Source: an uncultured Clostridia bacterium (GTDB taxonomy: Bacteria > Bacillota > Clostridia > Christensenellales > UBA1242). Taken from it: DNA of 64,000 bases. The translations under genes were made by a program, and so were the position numbers. The stretch lies in NCBI GenBank assembly GCA_949949035.1, contig CATLHJ010000001.1, positions 95,823-159,822 of the forward strand, read 5' to 3'. The notes under the pieces were generated by a model, which searched no databases, was not told the origin of the DNA, and saw only the letters and a program-made list of their open reading frames with translations. Below, piece after piece: positions 8,793 through 17,203 of this stretch (position 1 is the first letter of the stretch; the number at the start of each line of letters is the position of its first letter).

Positions 8793-10262
8793 ATGAACAA
8801 TAGCGTTTTTGAAAGCATTGCGACCCGTACCAACGGGGACATTTACTTGGGAGTAGTCGGACCGGTGCGCTGTGGTAAATCGACCTTTATCACTAAATTT
8901 ATGCAACAACTGGCCATTCCCAACATCGCGAACAGTTACGAACAACAGCGGGTCATCGATGAGTTGCCACAATCGGCCGACGGGACGGCGGTCATGACGA
9001 CCCAGCCAAAATTTGTGCCCAGTCGGGCGGTTGGCATTAAAGTTGGTGACGCTACCATGCGGGTACGTATGATTGATTGTGTCGGCTACATGGTCGACGG
9101 TGTCAGTGGTTTGGCGGATGACGGGCATATTCGCAACGTTAAAACGCCATGGAGTGACGTCGAAATGCCCTTTGACCAAGCCGCCGAAATTGGCACCCGC
9201 AAAGTCATTGTTGACCACAGTACTATTGCGGTAGTCGTCACTACGGACGGAACCATTACCGACTTGCCACGCGAAAACTATGTCGCTGCGGAAGAAAAAG
9301 TTATTTACGAATTAAAACAATATGGCAAGCCGTTCGTGGTGGTGGTTAACAGCCGCAATCCACAAAGTACTGCCTGTCAAGCCATTTGCCAGTCGTTAAC
9401 CGACAAATTCAGCGTGCAAGTTTTACCAATGGATTTGGCAAATTTGAATACGGACGACATTACCCAAATCTTTGACGGTATTTTGGCCGAGTTCCCCGTA
9501 ACCGGCTTCAAAGTTAACATGCCGAAGTGGTTACAAGTCATGCCGGCCGATCATCCCGTGATTGTTGACGCCATTGAACGTTTGCGACAATATACGAAAA
9601 CGGTACGGCGGATTGCCGACAATCATACGGACGCGGTTTTTGTCGATAGCCAATATTTCACCAAAGTGGAAACCAGTGAAGTCGACGTGGCTACCGGTAC
9701 TGTGATTTACAATTTGATCCCCAAAGCGGATTTGTATTTCCGTCTAATCGCCCAAGAAAGTGGCTTACCGATTCAAAACGAACAACACTTAATGGCGTAC
9801 ATTCAACAAGTGGCCGGCAAAGCCAAAGAATACGACAAGTTAAAAGACGCCATTGACGCGGCAGAGACTAACGGTTACGGGGTGGTTGTACCGACCTTGG
9901 ACAGTTACCGTTTGGATACACCACGTTTGTACAAGCACGGCAAGAACTATGGTTTGAAATTGCGCGCTATTGCTCCCAGTCTGCACATCATTAAGGTTGA
10001 CGTTGGCAGTGAAGTCACGCCAACCATCGGTACCCAAGAACAATCCAAGGAAATGTTAGAATTTTTGAAACGCGAATACGAAACCAACAAAGAAGCTGTT
10101 TGGCAGACGCCAATCTTTGGCAAATCGTTAGACGAAATAATGCAGGAAGGTGTGGGTGCCAAATTGGCCAACATGCCCGCCAACGCGATGAAGCAGATGA
10201 AGCGCACGATTGGTAAAGTGGTTAACAATGGTAAAGGCGGCATCATTTGTATTATGTTGTAA
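8793..10262 (+). CDS. spoIVA: Stage IV sporulation protein A (spore coat ATPase)
   Basis: A 489-residue protein, matching the roughly 490 of the family. SpoIVA polymerises on the forespore surface by ATP hydrolysis and forms the basement layer of the coat. The N-terminal P-loop reads GPVRCGKST (Cys where Bacillus has Thr), with NSRNP and the C-terminal GGIICIML end typical of the family. Two ATGs (8787 and 8793) are in frame; 8793 is preferred because 8787 lies inside the sigma-E-like -10 element. It sits upstream of sigK. Confidence 0.95.
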   Translation: MNNSVFESIATRTNGDIYLGVVGPVRCGKSTFITKFMQQLAIPNIANSYEQQRVIDELPQSADGTAVMTTQPKFVPSRAVGIKVGDATMRVRMIDCVGYMVDGVSGLADDGHIRNVKTPWSDVEMPFDQAAEIGTRKVIVDHSTIAVVVTTDGTITDLPRENYVAAEEKVIYELKQYGKPFVVVVNSRNPQSTACQAICQSLTDKFSVQVLPMDLANLNTDDITQIFDGILAEFPVTGFKVNMPKWLQVMPADHPVIVDAIERLRQYTKTVRRIADNHTDAVFVDSQYFTKVETSEVDVATGTVIYNLIPKADLYFRLIAQESGLPIQNEQHLMAYIQQVAGKAKEYDKLKDAIDAAETNGYGVVVPTLDSYRLDTPRLYKHGKNYGLKLRAIAPSLHIIKVDVGSEVTPTIGTQEQSKEMLEFLKREYETNKEAVWQTPIFGKSLDEIMQEGVGAKLANMPANAMKQMKRTIGKVVNNGKGGIICIML

Positions 10263-10283
10263 GCACAAATTTCATCGGTGTGG

Positions 10284-10291
10284 CATATAGA
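10284..10291 (+). promoter_or_regulatory. Possible sigma-E -10 element of sigK
   Basis: CATATAGA lies 7 bases before ATG 10299 and resembles sigma-E -10 elements. No convincing -35 was found. Confidence 0.35.
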
Positions 10292-10298
10292 GTGCAAT

Positions 10299-11009
10299 AT
10301 GATTTTTGAAAATTTTCTTACCTTTTTGGGCAAAGTGTTGTTCTTCTCGGGCTTGGTTAACGACAAAAATTCTTTCCCCAAACCCTTATCCAAAAAGGAC
10401 GAAGAAGCCTATTTTCAAAAGTTCTGGCAAGGTGATCAGCAGGCTAAGGACATTTTGATTCGCCATAACTTGCGTTTAGTAGCCCACGTGGTGAAAAAGT
10501 ACAACGGTGCGGCCGAAGCCGACGACTTAATCTCTTGTGGTACGATTGGCTTAATTAAAGCCATCAACTCGTTTAAGCCGGACAAGGGTACGCAAATTTC
10601 GACCTACGCGTCACGCTGTATTGAAAACGAGATTTTAATGTTTTTACGGGTCAGCAAGAAACACCAACAAGTAGGCTCCTTGAACGAAAGTTTAGGCGAC
10701 GACCGTGATGGTAACGAAATCTCTTTGGTTGACATTGTCACCGACGAGCGTGAACAGTCCGACATTGATTTAGCACTGCATGGTCAGTTAATGCAAAAAT
10801 TGGTAACGGCGATGCGGGAACGTCTAAGCGAACGTGAGTTCAAGATTATTAATTTACGTTATGGTATTGATAACCAAATTGCTTTACCGCAACGTGAAGT
10901 GGCCGAAAAATTGAACATCAGTCGCAGTTATATTTCCCGTATTGAAAAACACGCCATTAGTGTAATCCAGCAAATTGTTAACGAACCTAATTTTCGCGAC
11001 TTTCAATAA
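10299..11009 (+). CDS. sigK: Sporulation sigma factor SigK, uninterrupted
   Basis: A 236-residue late mother-cell sigma factor. The first 20 or so residues (MIFENFLTFLGKVLFFSG) are hydrophobic, like the pro-sequence removed from pro-sigma-K. Next come NSFPKPLS, region 2 (IRHNLRLVAHVVKKY, DLISCGTIGLIKAI), and region 4 with QREVAEKLNISRSYISRIEKHA. Start 10299 is preferred over an upstream GTG because it gives the pro-sequence and follows a -10-like CATATAGA. The gene is intact, unlike the skin-interrupted sigK of some Bacillus and Clostridioides. A phage-derived module begins shortly downstream. Confidence 0.93.
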   Translation: MIFENFLTFLGKVLFFSGLVNDKNSFPKPLSKKDEEAYFQKFWQGDQQAKDILIRHNLRLVAHVVKKYNGAAEADDLISCGTIGLIKAINSFKPDKGTQISTYASRCIENEILMFLRVSKKHQQVGSLNESLGDDRDGNEISLVDIVTDEREQSDIDLALHGQLMQKLVTAMRERLSEREFKIINLRYGIDNQIALPQREVAEKLNISRSYISRIEKHAISVIQQIVNEPNFRDFQ

Positions 11010-11024
11010 GTCGGTGGCAGTAAG

Positions 11025-11045
11025 ACGGCGGGTACGCCGTTTTTT
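11025..11045 (+). terminator. Rho-independent terminator after sigK
   Basis: The stem ACGGCG/CGCCGT with loop GGTA (11025-11040) is followed by five T residues. Confidence 0.85.
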
Positions 11046-11054
11046 GTGTTAAGG

Positions 11055-11261
11055 TTAAAGGTCGTCTTCGTCGTCGTCCCAATCGTCTGTGATTACGGTA
11101 GGGGAACGCGTCGGGCTGCGTGCCTTGCGGGGGCGTACCTTGGGTTTGGTTTGGGTAACGGGTGTTAGCGGTAATTTGATAGGAAACACTGCTAACAGAA
11201 TTAGGCCGACCACCAAAATAACGGACGCCACTAGACAAAGGTAAAAGTGTATTGGATACAT
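11055..11261 (-). CDS. Small membrane protein with acidic tail
   Basis: A 68-residue predicted protein. Residues about 5-27 form one hydrophobic helix, residues 30-55 are Lys/Arg/Pro/Thr-rich, and the end is acidic (DDWDDDEDDL). It is on the opposite strand between sigK and the phage-derived module, so it is not part of either operon. No family was recognised. The start ATG is at 11261 with no ribosome-binding site. The reading frame and topology look real, but without homologues it is provisional. Confidence 0.5.
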   Translation of the reverse strand: MYPIHFYLCLVASVILVVGLILLAVFPIKLPLTPVTQTKPKVRPRKARSPTRSPTVITDDWDDDEDDL

Positions 11262-11294
11262 ATTCCCAGCCTAAATGGTCGACAGGAGAAAATT

Positions 11295-12791
11295 ATGGAA
11301 AATGATGTCATAAAAGTGGCGGATTTGTCGACGGACGTGCCGTTACTGCATTACAACAACTGGACGCAAATTGACGTTCCGAAACAAGTACGCGCGGGCA
11401 CAGCGGCCGCGGTAACCGTGGCGTCGGTACCCAAAGTTCACCACAAGCAAATGCAGTTTCATCAGTCTTTGGCTAAAAGCCGATTCGTCTTTGGCGGTAA
11501 TCGTACGGGGAAAAGTGTGTGTGGGGCGTTAGAAACCATTTGGTACGCTACCGGATTACACCCGTATACCAAAATCGACCACGCTTGTGACGGGTGGGTA
11601 GTTAGTTTGACGCGACAAGTACAGCGTGATGTGGCCCAAGCCAAAATTTTACAGTACTTACCGCCCGAATGGATCGTTAAGGTAGTCATGGTGTCGGGCA
11701 GTGCTTTTGCCCCCGCCCATGGGGTCATTGATTTTATAATTGTGCGCAATGTCTTTGGTGCGCACAGTAAAATTGGTTTCCGTAACTGCGAGCAAGGGCG
11801 GGAACGGTTTCAAGGTGTATCATTGGACTTTGTGTGGTTCGACGAGGAACCACCCGTTGAGGTCTATGATGAATGCTTATTGCGCTTACTCGATCGTGGC
11901 GGTGTGCATTGGGTAACCATGACCCCGTTGAAGGGGCGTAGTTGGGTCTATGAGCGCATTTATTTACAGCAACACCGTACTCCCGACTTAGCGTGTTTTT
12001 TTATGACCTGGGACGATAATCCGTATCTGTCGGACGGTGAAAAACGCTATTTAGAAGCCACTTTGCCACCCGATGTGTTAGCCAGTCGTAAGTATGGCCA
12101 ATTCGTAGCGGGGGAAGGTTTGGTCTTTCCAAACTTTGACCGCGCTAACATTATTGAGCCGTGTACTTTTGACCACGTTGACCATTATTATTTGAGTATT
12201 GACCCCGGTTATCGCAACCCAACGGCAGCGGTGTGGTTGGCGGGAGTCGGGGAAAAGTTATTTGTTGTTGCCGATTACGAGGTTGCTGGCTTAACCGTGG
12301 CGGAGCACAGCCAAGCCATCTTGGCGCGTACGCGGTCATTAGGTTGGGATGTACGACAAGTGAAAATTTTGATTGACAGTGCCGCCGCCCAGAAAACATC
12401 GGCCTGTGAAGTATCAACCGCAGAACAGTACCGACAGCATGGTTTGGCGGTAGATACCAACGTTAACAAAAATTTAGCGCAGGGTTTATTGCAAATGAAA
12501 ACTTTGTTTGGTAACGCAGCGGGTGTACGCAGTTTGTTTGTGTTCCAAAATTGCGTGAACTTATTGGACGAGTTGCAAAGTTATTATTGGGGCGATGGTG
12601 AACAACCCAAAAAATTGAATGACCACACGATTGATGCCTTGCGATACGCAGTAATGGCGTGGGTACAACAGTTAACGCCACCCAAAGCCCCGTTAGGGAT
12701 TTTAGGGCAGGCCAAACAACAAATGTTAAAAAAAGTGGCAGTTAAACGCTTTGCTCCCGAAAATCTGTGCTTTAATGCCAACAGGAGGTAA
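11295..12791 (+). CDS. Phage terminase large subunit
   Basis: A 498-residue DNA-packaging motor and nuclease. The ATPase domain has Walker A GGNRTGKS (residues 67-74) and Walker B VWFDEEPP. The RNase H-like nuclease domain has the metal-binding carboxylates in YLSIDPGY, LIDSAAA and DHTIDALRYA. All catalytic motifs seem intact. Start 11295 has an AGGAG site, while an upstream in-frame ATG at 11247 does not. It is first in a tight head-gene operon and ends 3 bases before the portal gene. No small terminase subunit was recognised. Base and codon use resemble the surrounding chromosome, which suggests long residence. Confidence 0.92.
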   Translation: MENDVIKVADLSTDVPLLHYNNWTQIDVPKQVRAGTAAAVTVASVPKVHHKQMQFHQSLAKSRFVFGGNRTGKSVCGALETIWYATGLHPYTKIDHACDGWVVSLTRQVQRDVAQAKILQYLPPEWIVKVVMVSGSAFAPAHGVIDFIIVRNVFGAHSKIGFRNCEQGRERFQGVSLDFVWFDEEPPVEVYDECLLRLLDRGGVHWVTMTPLKGRSWVYERIYLQQHRTPDLACFFMTWDDNPYLSDGEKRYLEATLPPDVLASRKYGQFVAGEGLVFPNFDRANIIEPCTFDHVDHYYLSIDPGYRNPTAAVWLAGVGEKLFVVADYEVAGLTVAEHSQAILARTRSLGWDVRQVKILIDSAAAQKTSACEVSTAEQYRQHGLAVDTNVNKNLAQGLLQMKTLFGNAAGVRSLFVFQNCVNLLDELQSYYWGDGEQPKKLNDHTIDALRYAVMAWVQQLTPPKAPLGILGQAKQQMLKKVAVKRFAPENLCFNANRR

Positions 12792-12794
12792 AAG

Positions 12795-13847
12795 ATGCAA
12801 AGTAAAAAACAAATTGTTGATGAAGTGTTAGCGGACTACGAACAACGTAAAAATGCTCGCAAGCACTTAGAGAGTAAATGGCGAACCAATCTGGATTTTT
12901 ATCACGGTGATCAATACCAAGGGGTCAATAAACAATATTTTTGGCAAATGACCGAAAGTTTTAATCACGTGGGACCGTTAGTGGAAAGTCGGCTAGCAAT
13001 CTTGGCAGAGGTGCAACCGGACATTAAGGATGATTTAGTGCGGGCGGTATTTGACAAATTACGGTTTCACCGCTTGGTTGAAGAAGGTAATTTTTGGCAG
13101 GAAGTCACGGGTACTGTCTTTTACAAAGTGACCAAGCAAAATGGGCAGCCGGTAATTACCGTTTGTTCACCATTTGAGATTTATCCTGACCGGTTGGACG
13201 TAGCCAATTTCGCCGAGATTAAGTCTTTAATTCACGCGAAAAACGTGGATGGTGAATTGGTGGTTGAACGCTGGTCGCGTGACCGTTTAACTATCATCAA
13301 GGGTAATACCTTGACTTACGACGGTAAATTACCGTACCCGTTCCCGTTTGTGCGGGGCACCAGTGAATTGGCGGCAGGGCAGTTCTTCGGTAAGTCGGTA
13401 GTTGACCGTGTGATTCCGGTACAACGGGCTTATAACGCCATTAAAAACCGCCGTGCTGAATTTATGAGCCGGATGGCGTGCGGGGTGGTAGCGGTAGAAG
13501 ACGGTAGTGTTGATTTAGACAGCCTTGAAATTGACGGCTTATGCCCCGGTAAAATTATTGTCTATAAACAAGGTTATCAGCAGCCAAAGTTCATGGAAGC
13601 GGGGGTAATCCCTGACGAATTGACCAAGGAAGAAGACCGTTTATTAAACGAATTTAACACAATCAGTTGTGGTGGTGATCTAATGTCCTTACTTACCGCC
13701 CGCGCGTCAGTGGGCGAAGGTACTTTGACCTTAATTAACGAACAAATGAAACGGCAGTTACGTCGACCAATTCAAAGCATTGAAGACGTATACGAGCAAG
13801 TAGCCGACAAAATTTTAACCTTATTAGGAGTAGAAAATGGCAAATAA
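12795..13847 (+). CDS. Phage portal protein, short
   Basis: A 350-residue portal-like protein. The N-terminus is helical and charged, followed by a region typical of portals (VESRLAILAEVQPDI, FYKVTKQNGQPVITV, PFEIYPDRLD) and a C-terminal helical part ending in a predicted helix with EDVYEQVADKIL. Portals form the dodecameric DNA gate of the capsid and bind the terminase. Typical members are 400-700 residues, so the clip/crown part appears reduced. It has a GGAGG site and overlaps the next gene by 11 bases. The identification relies on position between terminase and capsid and on general resemblance. Confidence 0.75.
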   Translation: MQSKKQIVDEVLADYEQRKNARKHLESKWRTNLDFYHGDQYQGVNKQYFWQMTESFNHVGPLVESRLAILAEVQPDIKDDLVRAVFDKLRFHRLVEEGNFWQEVTGTVFYKVTKQNGQPVITVCSPFEIYPDRLDVANFAEIKSLIHAKNVDGELVVERWSRDRLTIIKGNTLTYDGKLPYPFPFVRGTSELAAGQFFGKSVVDRVIPVQRAYNAIKNRRAEFMSRMACGVVAVEDGSVDLDSLEIDGLCPGKIIVYKQGYQQPKFMEAGVIPDELTKEEDRLLNEFNTISCGGDLMSLLTARASVGEGTLTLINEQMKRQLRRPIQSIEDVYEQVADKILTLLGVENGK

Positions 13848-14169
13848 CGAAGAGCAAACTATAGTCGAACCTTTGGAACAAGCGGCGATACAACCCACAG
13901 TGGATATCAAAGCACTCCAAAAATCGTACAGTGAATTGCAAAGTGCGTTCACTAAAAAGTCACAAGCGTACAAAGAACTGGAACAAAAAATAAACTCCAT
14001 GCCCAGTCGGGAGGAAATAATTCGGGAGTATTTATTGCAGAACAATACCACCCAGCCGGCGGTGATGACCAGTTCTTCGTCCGCTTTTGATTTCGCCAAA
14101 GAAAACAAGCCAACCACTTTGGTGGAAGCCGAACGGTTGGCACGAGAATATTTCAAAAAAGGAGTATAA
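13837..14169 (+). CDS. Capsid scaffolding-like protein
   Basis: A 110-residue acidic, helical protein. A central predicted coiled coil (about residues 25-65, rich in Lys, Glu, Gln) is followed by a Ser/Thr linker and a short basic C-terminal helix ending EYFKKGV. This layout and its place directly before the major capsid gene match small phage scaffolding proteins, whose basic C-terminal helix binds the capsid. TTAGGAG precedes the ATG inside the portal gene. No conserved domain was recognised. Confidence 0.6.
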   Translation: MANNEEQTIVEPLEQAAIQPTVDIKALQKSYSELQSAFTKKSQAYKELEQKINSMPSREEIIREYLLQNNTTQPAVMTSSSSAFDFAKENKPTTLVEAERLAREYFKKGV

Positions 14170-14171
14170 AA

Positions 14172-15371
14172 ATGATTACAGTAGCAACAGCCGAAAATGC
14201 CTTAAAAAACATTTATTTAGAAACGGTGATTAATGATATTAACAAAAAGACCAACCCGTTCTTGACGATGGTGGAAGCCAATGCCCGTATTGTCAGCGGT
14301 AAAGACGCCAAGTTTACTTTGCGTTACGGACAGGCTGCCGTGGGCGTGGGTACCGAAACGGGTGATTTGCCCGCGGCCGGTAACGAAAAAGCGTTAGAAG
14401 TTTCAACGCCGTTAAAAAATCTGTACGGTACTTTTCAAGTCAGTGACAAGGCTTTGAAAGCCGCGTCGTTAGATCCGAACGCGTTTGCTTCCTTGTTGGG
14501 GGGTGAAATGCAAAATTTGGTAGCGGCAGCACAAAGCAACTTGACTACCATGCTCTACGGTAACGGTAAAAAATTGTTGGCCGTTTTTGGTGCCGATGAT
14601 TTGGACGAGACCCGCAAAATTATTACCATCAGAGACGAAGATTTGTCTAATTTCCGTACGGGTATGGAAATTGTAGTCTTTAACAATGGAGGTATGCAGG
14701 TTACCAATGCCTTGGAAAAAAACACCATCACGGTGGACGAAGACAACGGTGAAATTACGGTTAGTGCGGCGTTAAAGGCGGATAAATCAGACCGTTTCTA
14801 TATTTACGATCGTAACGATGATGGTACCAGTATGAACGGTATTGACAGCATCTTTATGGACAATGTTTACGGAATTGACACCACGCGGTATACCGAAATT
14901 CGCCCGTGTAACTATCGCGACAATGGTGCAACGCTTAATATCTTGAACGAAGATGCGGCGTTGGATTTCTTGGACGCCTATGAAGAGCATTGTCAAAGTA
15001 TGCCGGCGGACATTATTTTAACGCACCCGCGGGTAAAAAAGTCTATCTTTGAATCCTTGCGTGATACGCGCTCAAACATTGCGACTACCGAATTAGCCGG
15101 CGGTTTCCGTGGCTTCTCGTTCAACGGTATTCCGATGTACAGCGATATTAAATGTAAGGCAGGTACTTTGTACGCTTTGAACAGCAAATCGTTTGCGATG
15201 CATCAACTGTGTGATTGGACTTGGTTAGCAAACGAAGACGGCAGCATTTTGAAACAATTACCCGGTAAGGCCACCTACATGGCAACCTTGGTTAAGTACG
15301 CGGATTTGATCTGTGACAAACCCTTCTTGCAAGGTCGTTGCAGTCGCTATTCGTGCCTGAAGTGGAAGTAA
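14172..15371 (+). CDS. Phage major capsid protein (HK97-fold type)
   Basis: A 399-residue capsid-like protein. The N-terminal arm leads into a domain with family-like stretches (LYGTFQVSDKALKAA, LLGGEMQNLVAAAQSN, LYGNGKKL), and the second half holds GFSFNGIPMYSDIK and LYALNSKSFAMHQL, as in many capsids of Clostridia phages. No capsid protease gene is nearby, so maturation would not involve cleavage by a local protease. AAAGGAG precedes the ATG. The gene is intact, which argues against random decay of the module. Confidence 0.8.
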   Translation: MITVATAENALKNIYLETVINDINKKTNPFLTMVEANARIVSGKDAKFTLRYGQAAVGVGTETGDLPAAGNEKALEVSTPLKNLYGTFQVSDKALKAASLDPNAFASLLGGEMQNLVAAAQSNLTTMLYGNGKKLLAVFGADDLDETRKIITIRDEDLSNFRTGMEIVVFNNGGMQVTNALEKNTITVDEDNGEITVSAALKADKSDRFYIYDRNDDGTSMNGIDSIFMDNVYGIDTTRYTEIRPCNYRDNGATLNILNEDAALDFLDAYEEHCQSMPADIILTHPRVKKSIFESLRDTRSNIATTELAGGFRGFSFNGIPMYSDIKCKAGTLYALNSKSFAMHQLCDWTWLANEDGSILKQLPGKATYMATLVKYADLICDKPFLQGRCSRYSCLKWK

Positions 15372-15377
15372 CCCCCG

Positions 15378-15701
15378 ATGAAACCAATTAGTCACGACCT
15401 TTTCAATATTGCGGAACGGTTACGGCAAATTGATCCGGATTATCTGCTGTATCGCGATTACGCCAAAAATCGTTTCGTAGTTTACTGGCGTGGCAAATTG
15501 GCCTTTGTCGTCCCGTTCGAGCATTTGGATGAACGCACCTTGGTGTATGCCCAAAAAACCCGTCGCGAAAATGCCGATGAACTCGAACGGGAAATTGACG
15601 AAGGTAATGCTGCCGTATGGCGAGAGCAGAGTAAGATGCTGGCAAAAATGAAAGAGCAAATAAAGGATTATGTGCAATATGATTTTGAAAGATTTAATTA
15701 A
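15378..15701 (+). CDS. Hypothetical protein of the head module
   Basis: A 107-residue hydrophilic protein of unknown family. The first half (ISHDLFNIAERLRQIDPDY, RFVVYWRGKLAFVVPF) resembles a small mixed alpha/beta unit, and the second half is a long charged helix. It starts 6 bases after the capsid stop and overlaps the next gene, so it is part of the same operon. Small phage proteins at this position are often head decoration or capsid-associated proteins, but no function is claimed. Confidence 0.6.
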   Translation: MKPISHDLFNIAERLRQIDPDYLLYRDYAKNRFVVYWRGKLAFVVPFEHLDERTLVYAQKTRRENADELEREIDEGNAAVWREQSKMLAKMKEQIKDYVQYDFERFN

Positions 15702-16008
15702 AAGCGCTAATGATATTTTGGGGTTGCCCATTGATTGGGAGAATCATGCCAATGATGACAATTATCGTCAACTGTTCGCTTGTGCCAAGTTAGTACTGAA
15801 CTCGGTAATGGGACTGTGGACGATGTCGGATTCTACCCGCATTAACGCCGGTGATTATCATTTAGACAACGCAACCTTGGTGTACGGCATTTTGGCCGAG
15901 TACGCTTTTGTGGCGGGAATGTTTAACGAATGGAAGGTATGGCAAGACAAATACCAAACTGGCTTATTGAAGGCAAAAAATGGCCACCCGCGCATTATAC
16001 CGGTTTAA
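15679..16008 (+). CDS. Putative head-tail connector protein
   Basis: A 109-residue, mostly helical protein located after the capsid gene, where phages encode the gp6-like connector. The sequence (MILKDLIKSANDILGLP, FACAKLVLNSVMGLW, YGILAEYAFVAGMF) fits a small helical adaptor. Start 15679 follows GTGCAAT within the preceding gene; an in-frame ATG at 15670 is also possible. It overlaps its upstream neighbour by 23 bases and the downstream one by 29. The role is inferred from position. Confidence 0.5.
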   Translation: MILKDLIKSANDILGLPIDWENHANDDNYRQLFACAKLVLNSVMGLWTMSDSTRINAGDYHLDNATLVYGILAEYAFVAGMFNEWKVWQDKYQTGLLKAKNGHPRIIPV

Positions 16009-16834
16009 TAACACGCACAGTGTGCGGTTTAACTTGGACAGTTTCGCCTTGCCCGTAACTGCCACGAAAAAGAAAAACAGTATCTATGCCGATTACGTCA
16101 GTGGCCTACTGGCGACTAAACGCCAGTTACTGGCGGCGCCGGCACCGATAGAAAAGTACGGCTATCTACACGCCGCGAAGTGGCGGGATATTATTTTTGT
16201 CTCTGACGATAAAGGTGTGTATTACCGCAAGTACAACCAAACTGAATTTTATAAGGGAACGGCGGAAACACTTTTCCCACAACAATTATTAGTTACTAAC
16301 GACCGGTTGTTTATTATTTCGGGCGATCGTTTACGTATTGTTTATTCGGTGCCATTAAGTGGCGGTTGGTCGGAAAATAGTTTATTAAGTGCGGCCTTGT
16401 ACATTCCCGAAGTTTACGGTAAATGTCGCCAATTGACCGTTTACCGTAATAAGTTACTGGCGGTCTGTGATTACGGTTTGATTACCGTGGATCGGCACTT
16501 AAACTTGCAGCATTTATCGGACGATAGCGCAGCGTGGCAAAACAGTTTAGCCAGTGGTAATGACCCCGCGTGGGTTAGCGATTGGTTCTCGTTGGGTTAT
16601 GCTACCGACACCCAAAACTTGCGGGAAGTGTTTTTGAAAACTGATGTACCATTGACGTTAGTGGTGGAGTCTAACCGTACCCAGCACACGATTCAGTTGA
16701 CCGCCAGCCGGCAAGTACAAAAAATCAAAATTAACTTAAATGGTGACCAGTTCAAAATTGGCCTGTATCCCAGTTCCGCCAGTTGTAACATCAGTGATCT
16801 GTCAGCGGTCGTGGTGTACGGGCAAAGGGGGTAA
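15980..16834 (+). CDS. Beta-rich virion-like protein of the head module
   Basis: A 284-residue protein with many short predicted beta strands and blade-like units (RDIIFVSDDKGVYYR, QQLLVTNDRLFIISGD, RQLTVYRNKLLAVCDYG), suggesting a beta-propeller or beta-sandwich. Phages with short tails carry such proteins as head-completion, stopper or tail-hub parts. No catalytic motif is seen. It lies between the connector-like gene and the holin-like gene and is the last large gene of the module, so no tail tube, sheath or tape-measure gene follows. Confidence 0.5.
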   Translation: MATRALYRFNNTHSVRFNLDSFALPVTATKKKNSIYADYVSGLLATKRQLLAAPAPIEKYGYLHAAKWRDIIFVSDDKGVYYRKYNQTEFYKGTAETLFPQQLLVTNDRLFIISGDRLRIVYSVPLSGGWSENSLLSAALYIPEVYGKCRQLTVYRNKLLAVCDYGLITVDRHLNLQHLSDDSAAWQNSLASGNDPAWVSDWFSLGYATDTQNLREVFLKTDVPLTLVVESNRTQHTIQLTASRQVQKIKINLNGDQFKIGLYPSSASCNISDLSAVVVYGQRG

Positions 16835-16835
16835 C

Positions 16836-17069
16836 ATGTGGCAAGAAATTATCAGTGTTGCGATTAACTACGGGTTGATGTCGGCTTTGTTTGTGGGCTT
16901 GTTGGTATGGGTATTGCGCGACAGTAAAGCCCGGGAAGCCAAATACCAAGCCATGGTGAATAAACTACACGACGCATTAGCCGTAGTCCACGACATTCAA
17001 AAAGAGACCAAAGAAATTCACGCCTTAATTAAAAAGGAGGTCAAAGTGCAAGATGAAAAAGTGGCTTAA
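16836..17069 (+). CDS. UviB/BhlA-family holin-like protein
   Basis: A 77-residue protein with one N-terminal transmembrane helix (about residues 7-27), then LRDSKAREAKYQ and a charged coiled-coil helix ending in a Lys/Glu-rich tail. This is the layout of the BhlA/UviB family, found with bacteriocins and prophages and thought to act as holins. Start 16836 has an AAGGGGG site just upstream and lies one base after the preceding stop. No endolysin gene accompanies it. Confidence 0.75.
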   Translation: MWQEIISVAINYGLMSALFVGLLVWVLRDSKAREAKYQAMVNKLHDALAVVHDIQKETKEIHALIKKEVKVQDEKVA

Positions 17070-17166
17070 AAAACTGTGGGCAATCCTAAAACATCTGCTG
17101 ACTTGTACGCATTGTCGGCAAGAAATTGCGGACGAAACTGTGGCACAGGGGGATGACGAATATTGA
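17053..17166 (+). CDS. 37-residue peptide with CxxC motif
   Basis: A short open frame overlapping the end of the holin-like gene by 17 bases. It begins with a basic amphipathic stretch (MKKWLKKLWAILKHLL), then CTHC and an acidic end (GDDEY). AGGAGG lies 13 bases upstream, slightly far for optimal initiation. Phage operons often end in such tiny genes. The Lys/Trp/Leu start could bind membranes and CTHC could bind metal, but no function is known. Confidence 0.45.
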   Translation: MKKWLKKLWAILKHLLTCTHCRQEIADETVAQGDDEY

Positions 17167-17167
17167 A

Positions 17168-17196
17168 TTGCCTTATTAAAGAATAAGTGGTAACAT
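17168..17196 (+). promoter_or_regulatory. Promoter of pnp, leaderless
   Basis: TTGCCT (17168-17173), 17 bp, TAACAT (17191-17196), then 7 bases to ATG 17204. Confidence 0.7.
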
Positions 17197-17203
17197 ATTG
17201 GTT

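Noticed and set aside
10299..17203. Functional skin-like element with recombinase next to sigK
   Set aside because: sigK is uninterrupted, and no serine or tyrosine recombinase gene or flanking direct repeat was found in the module.
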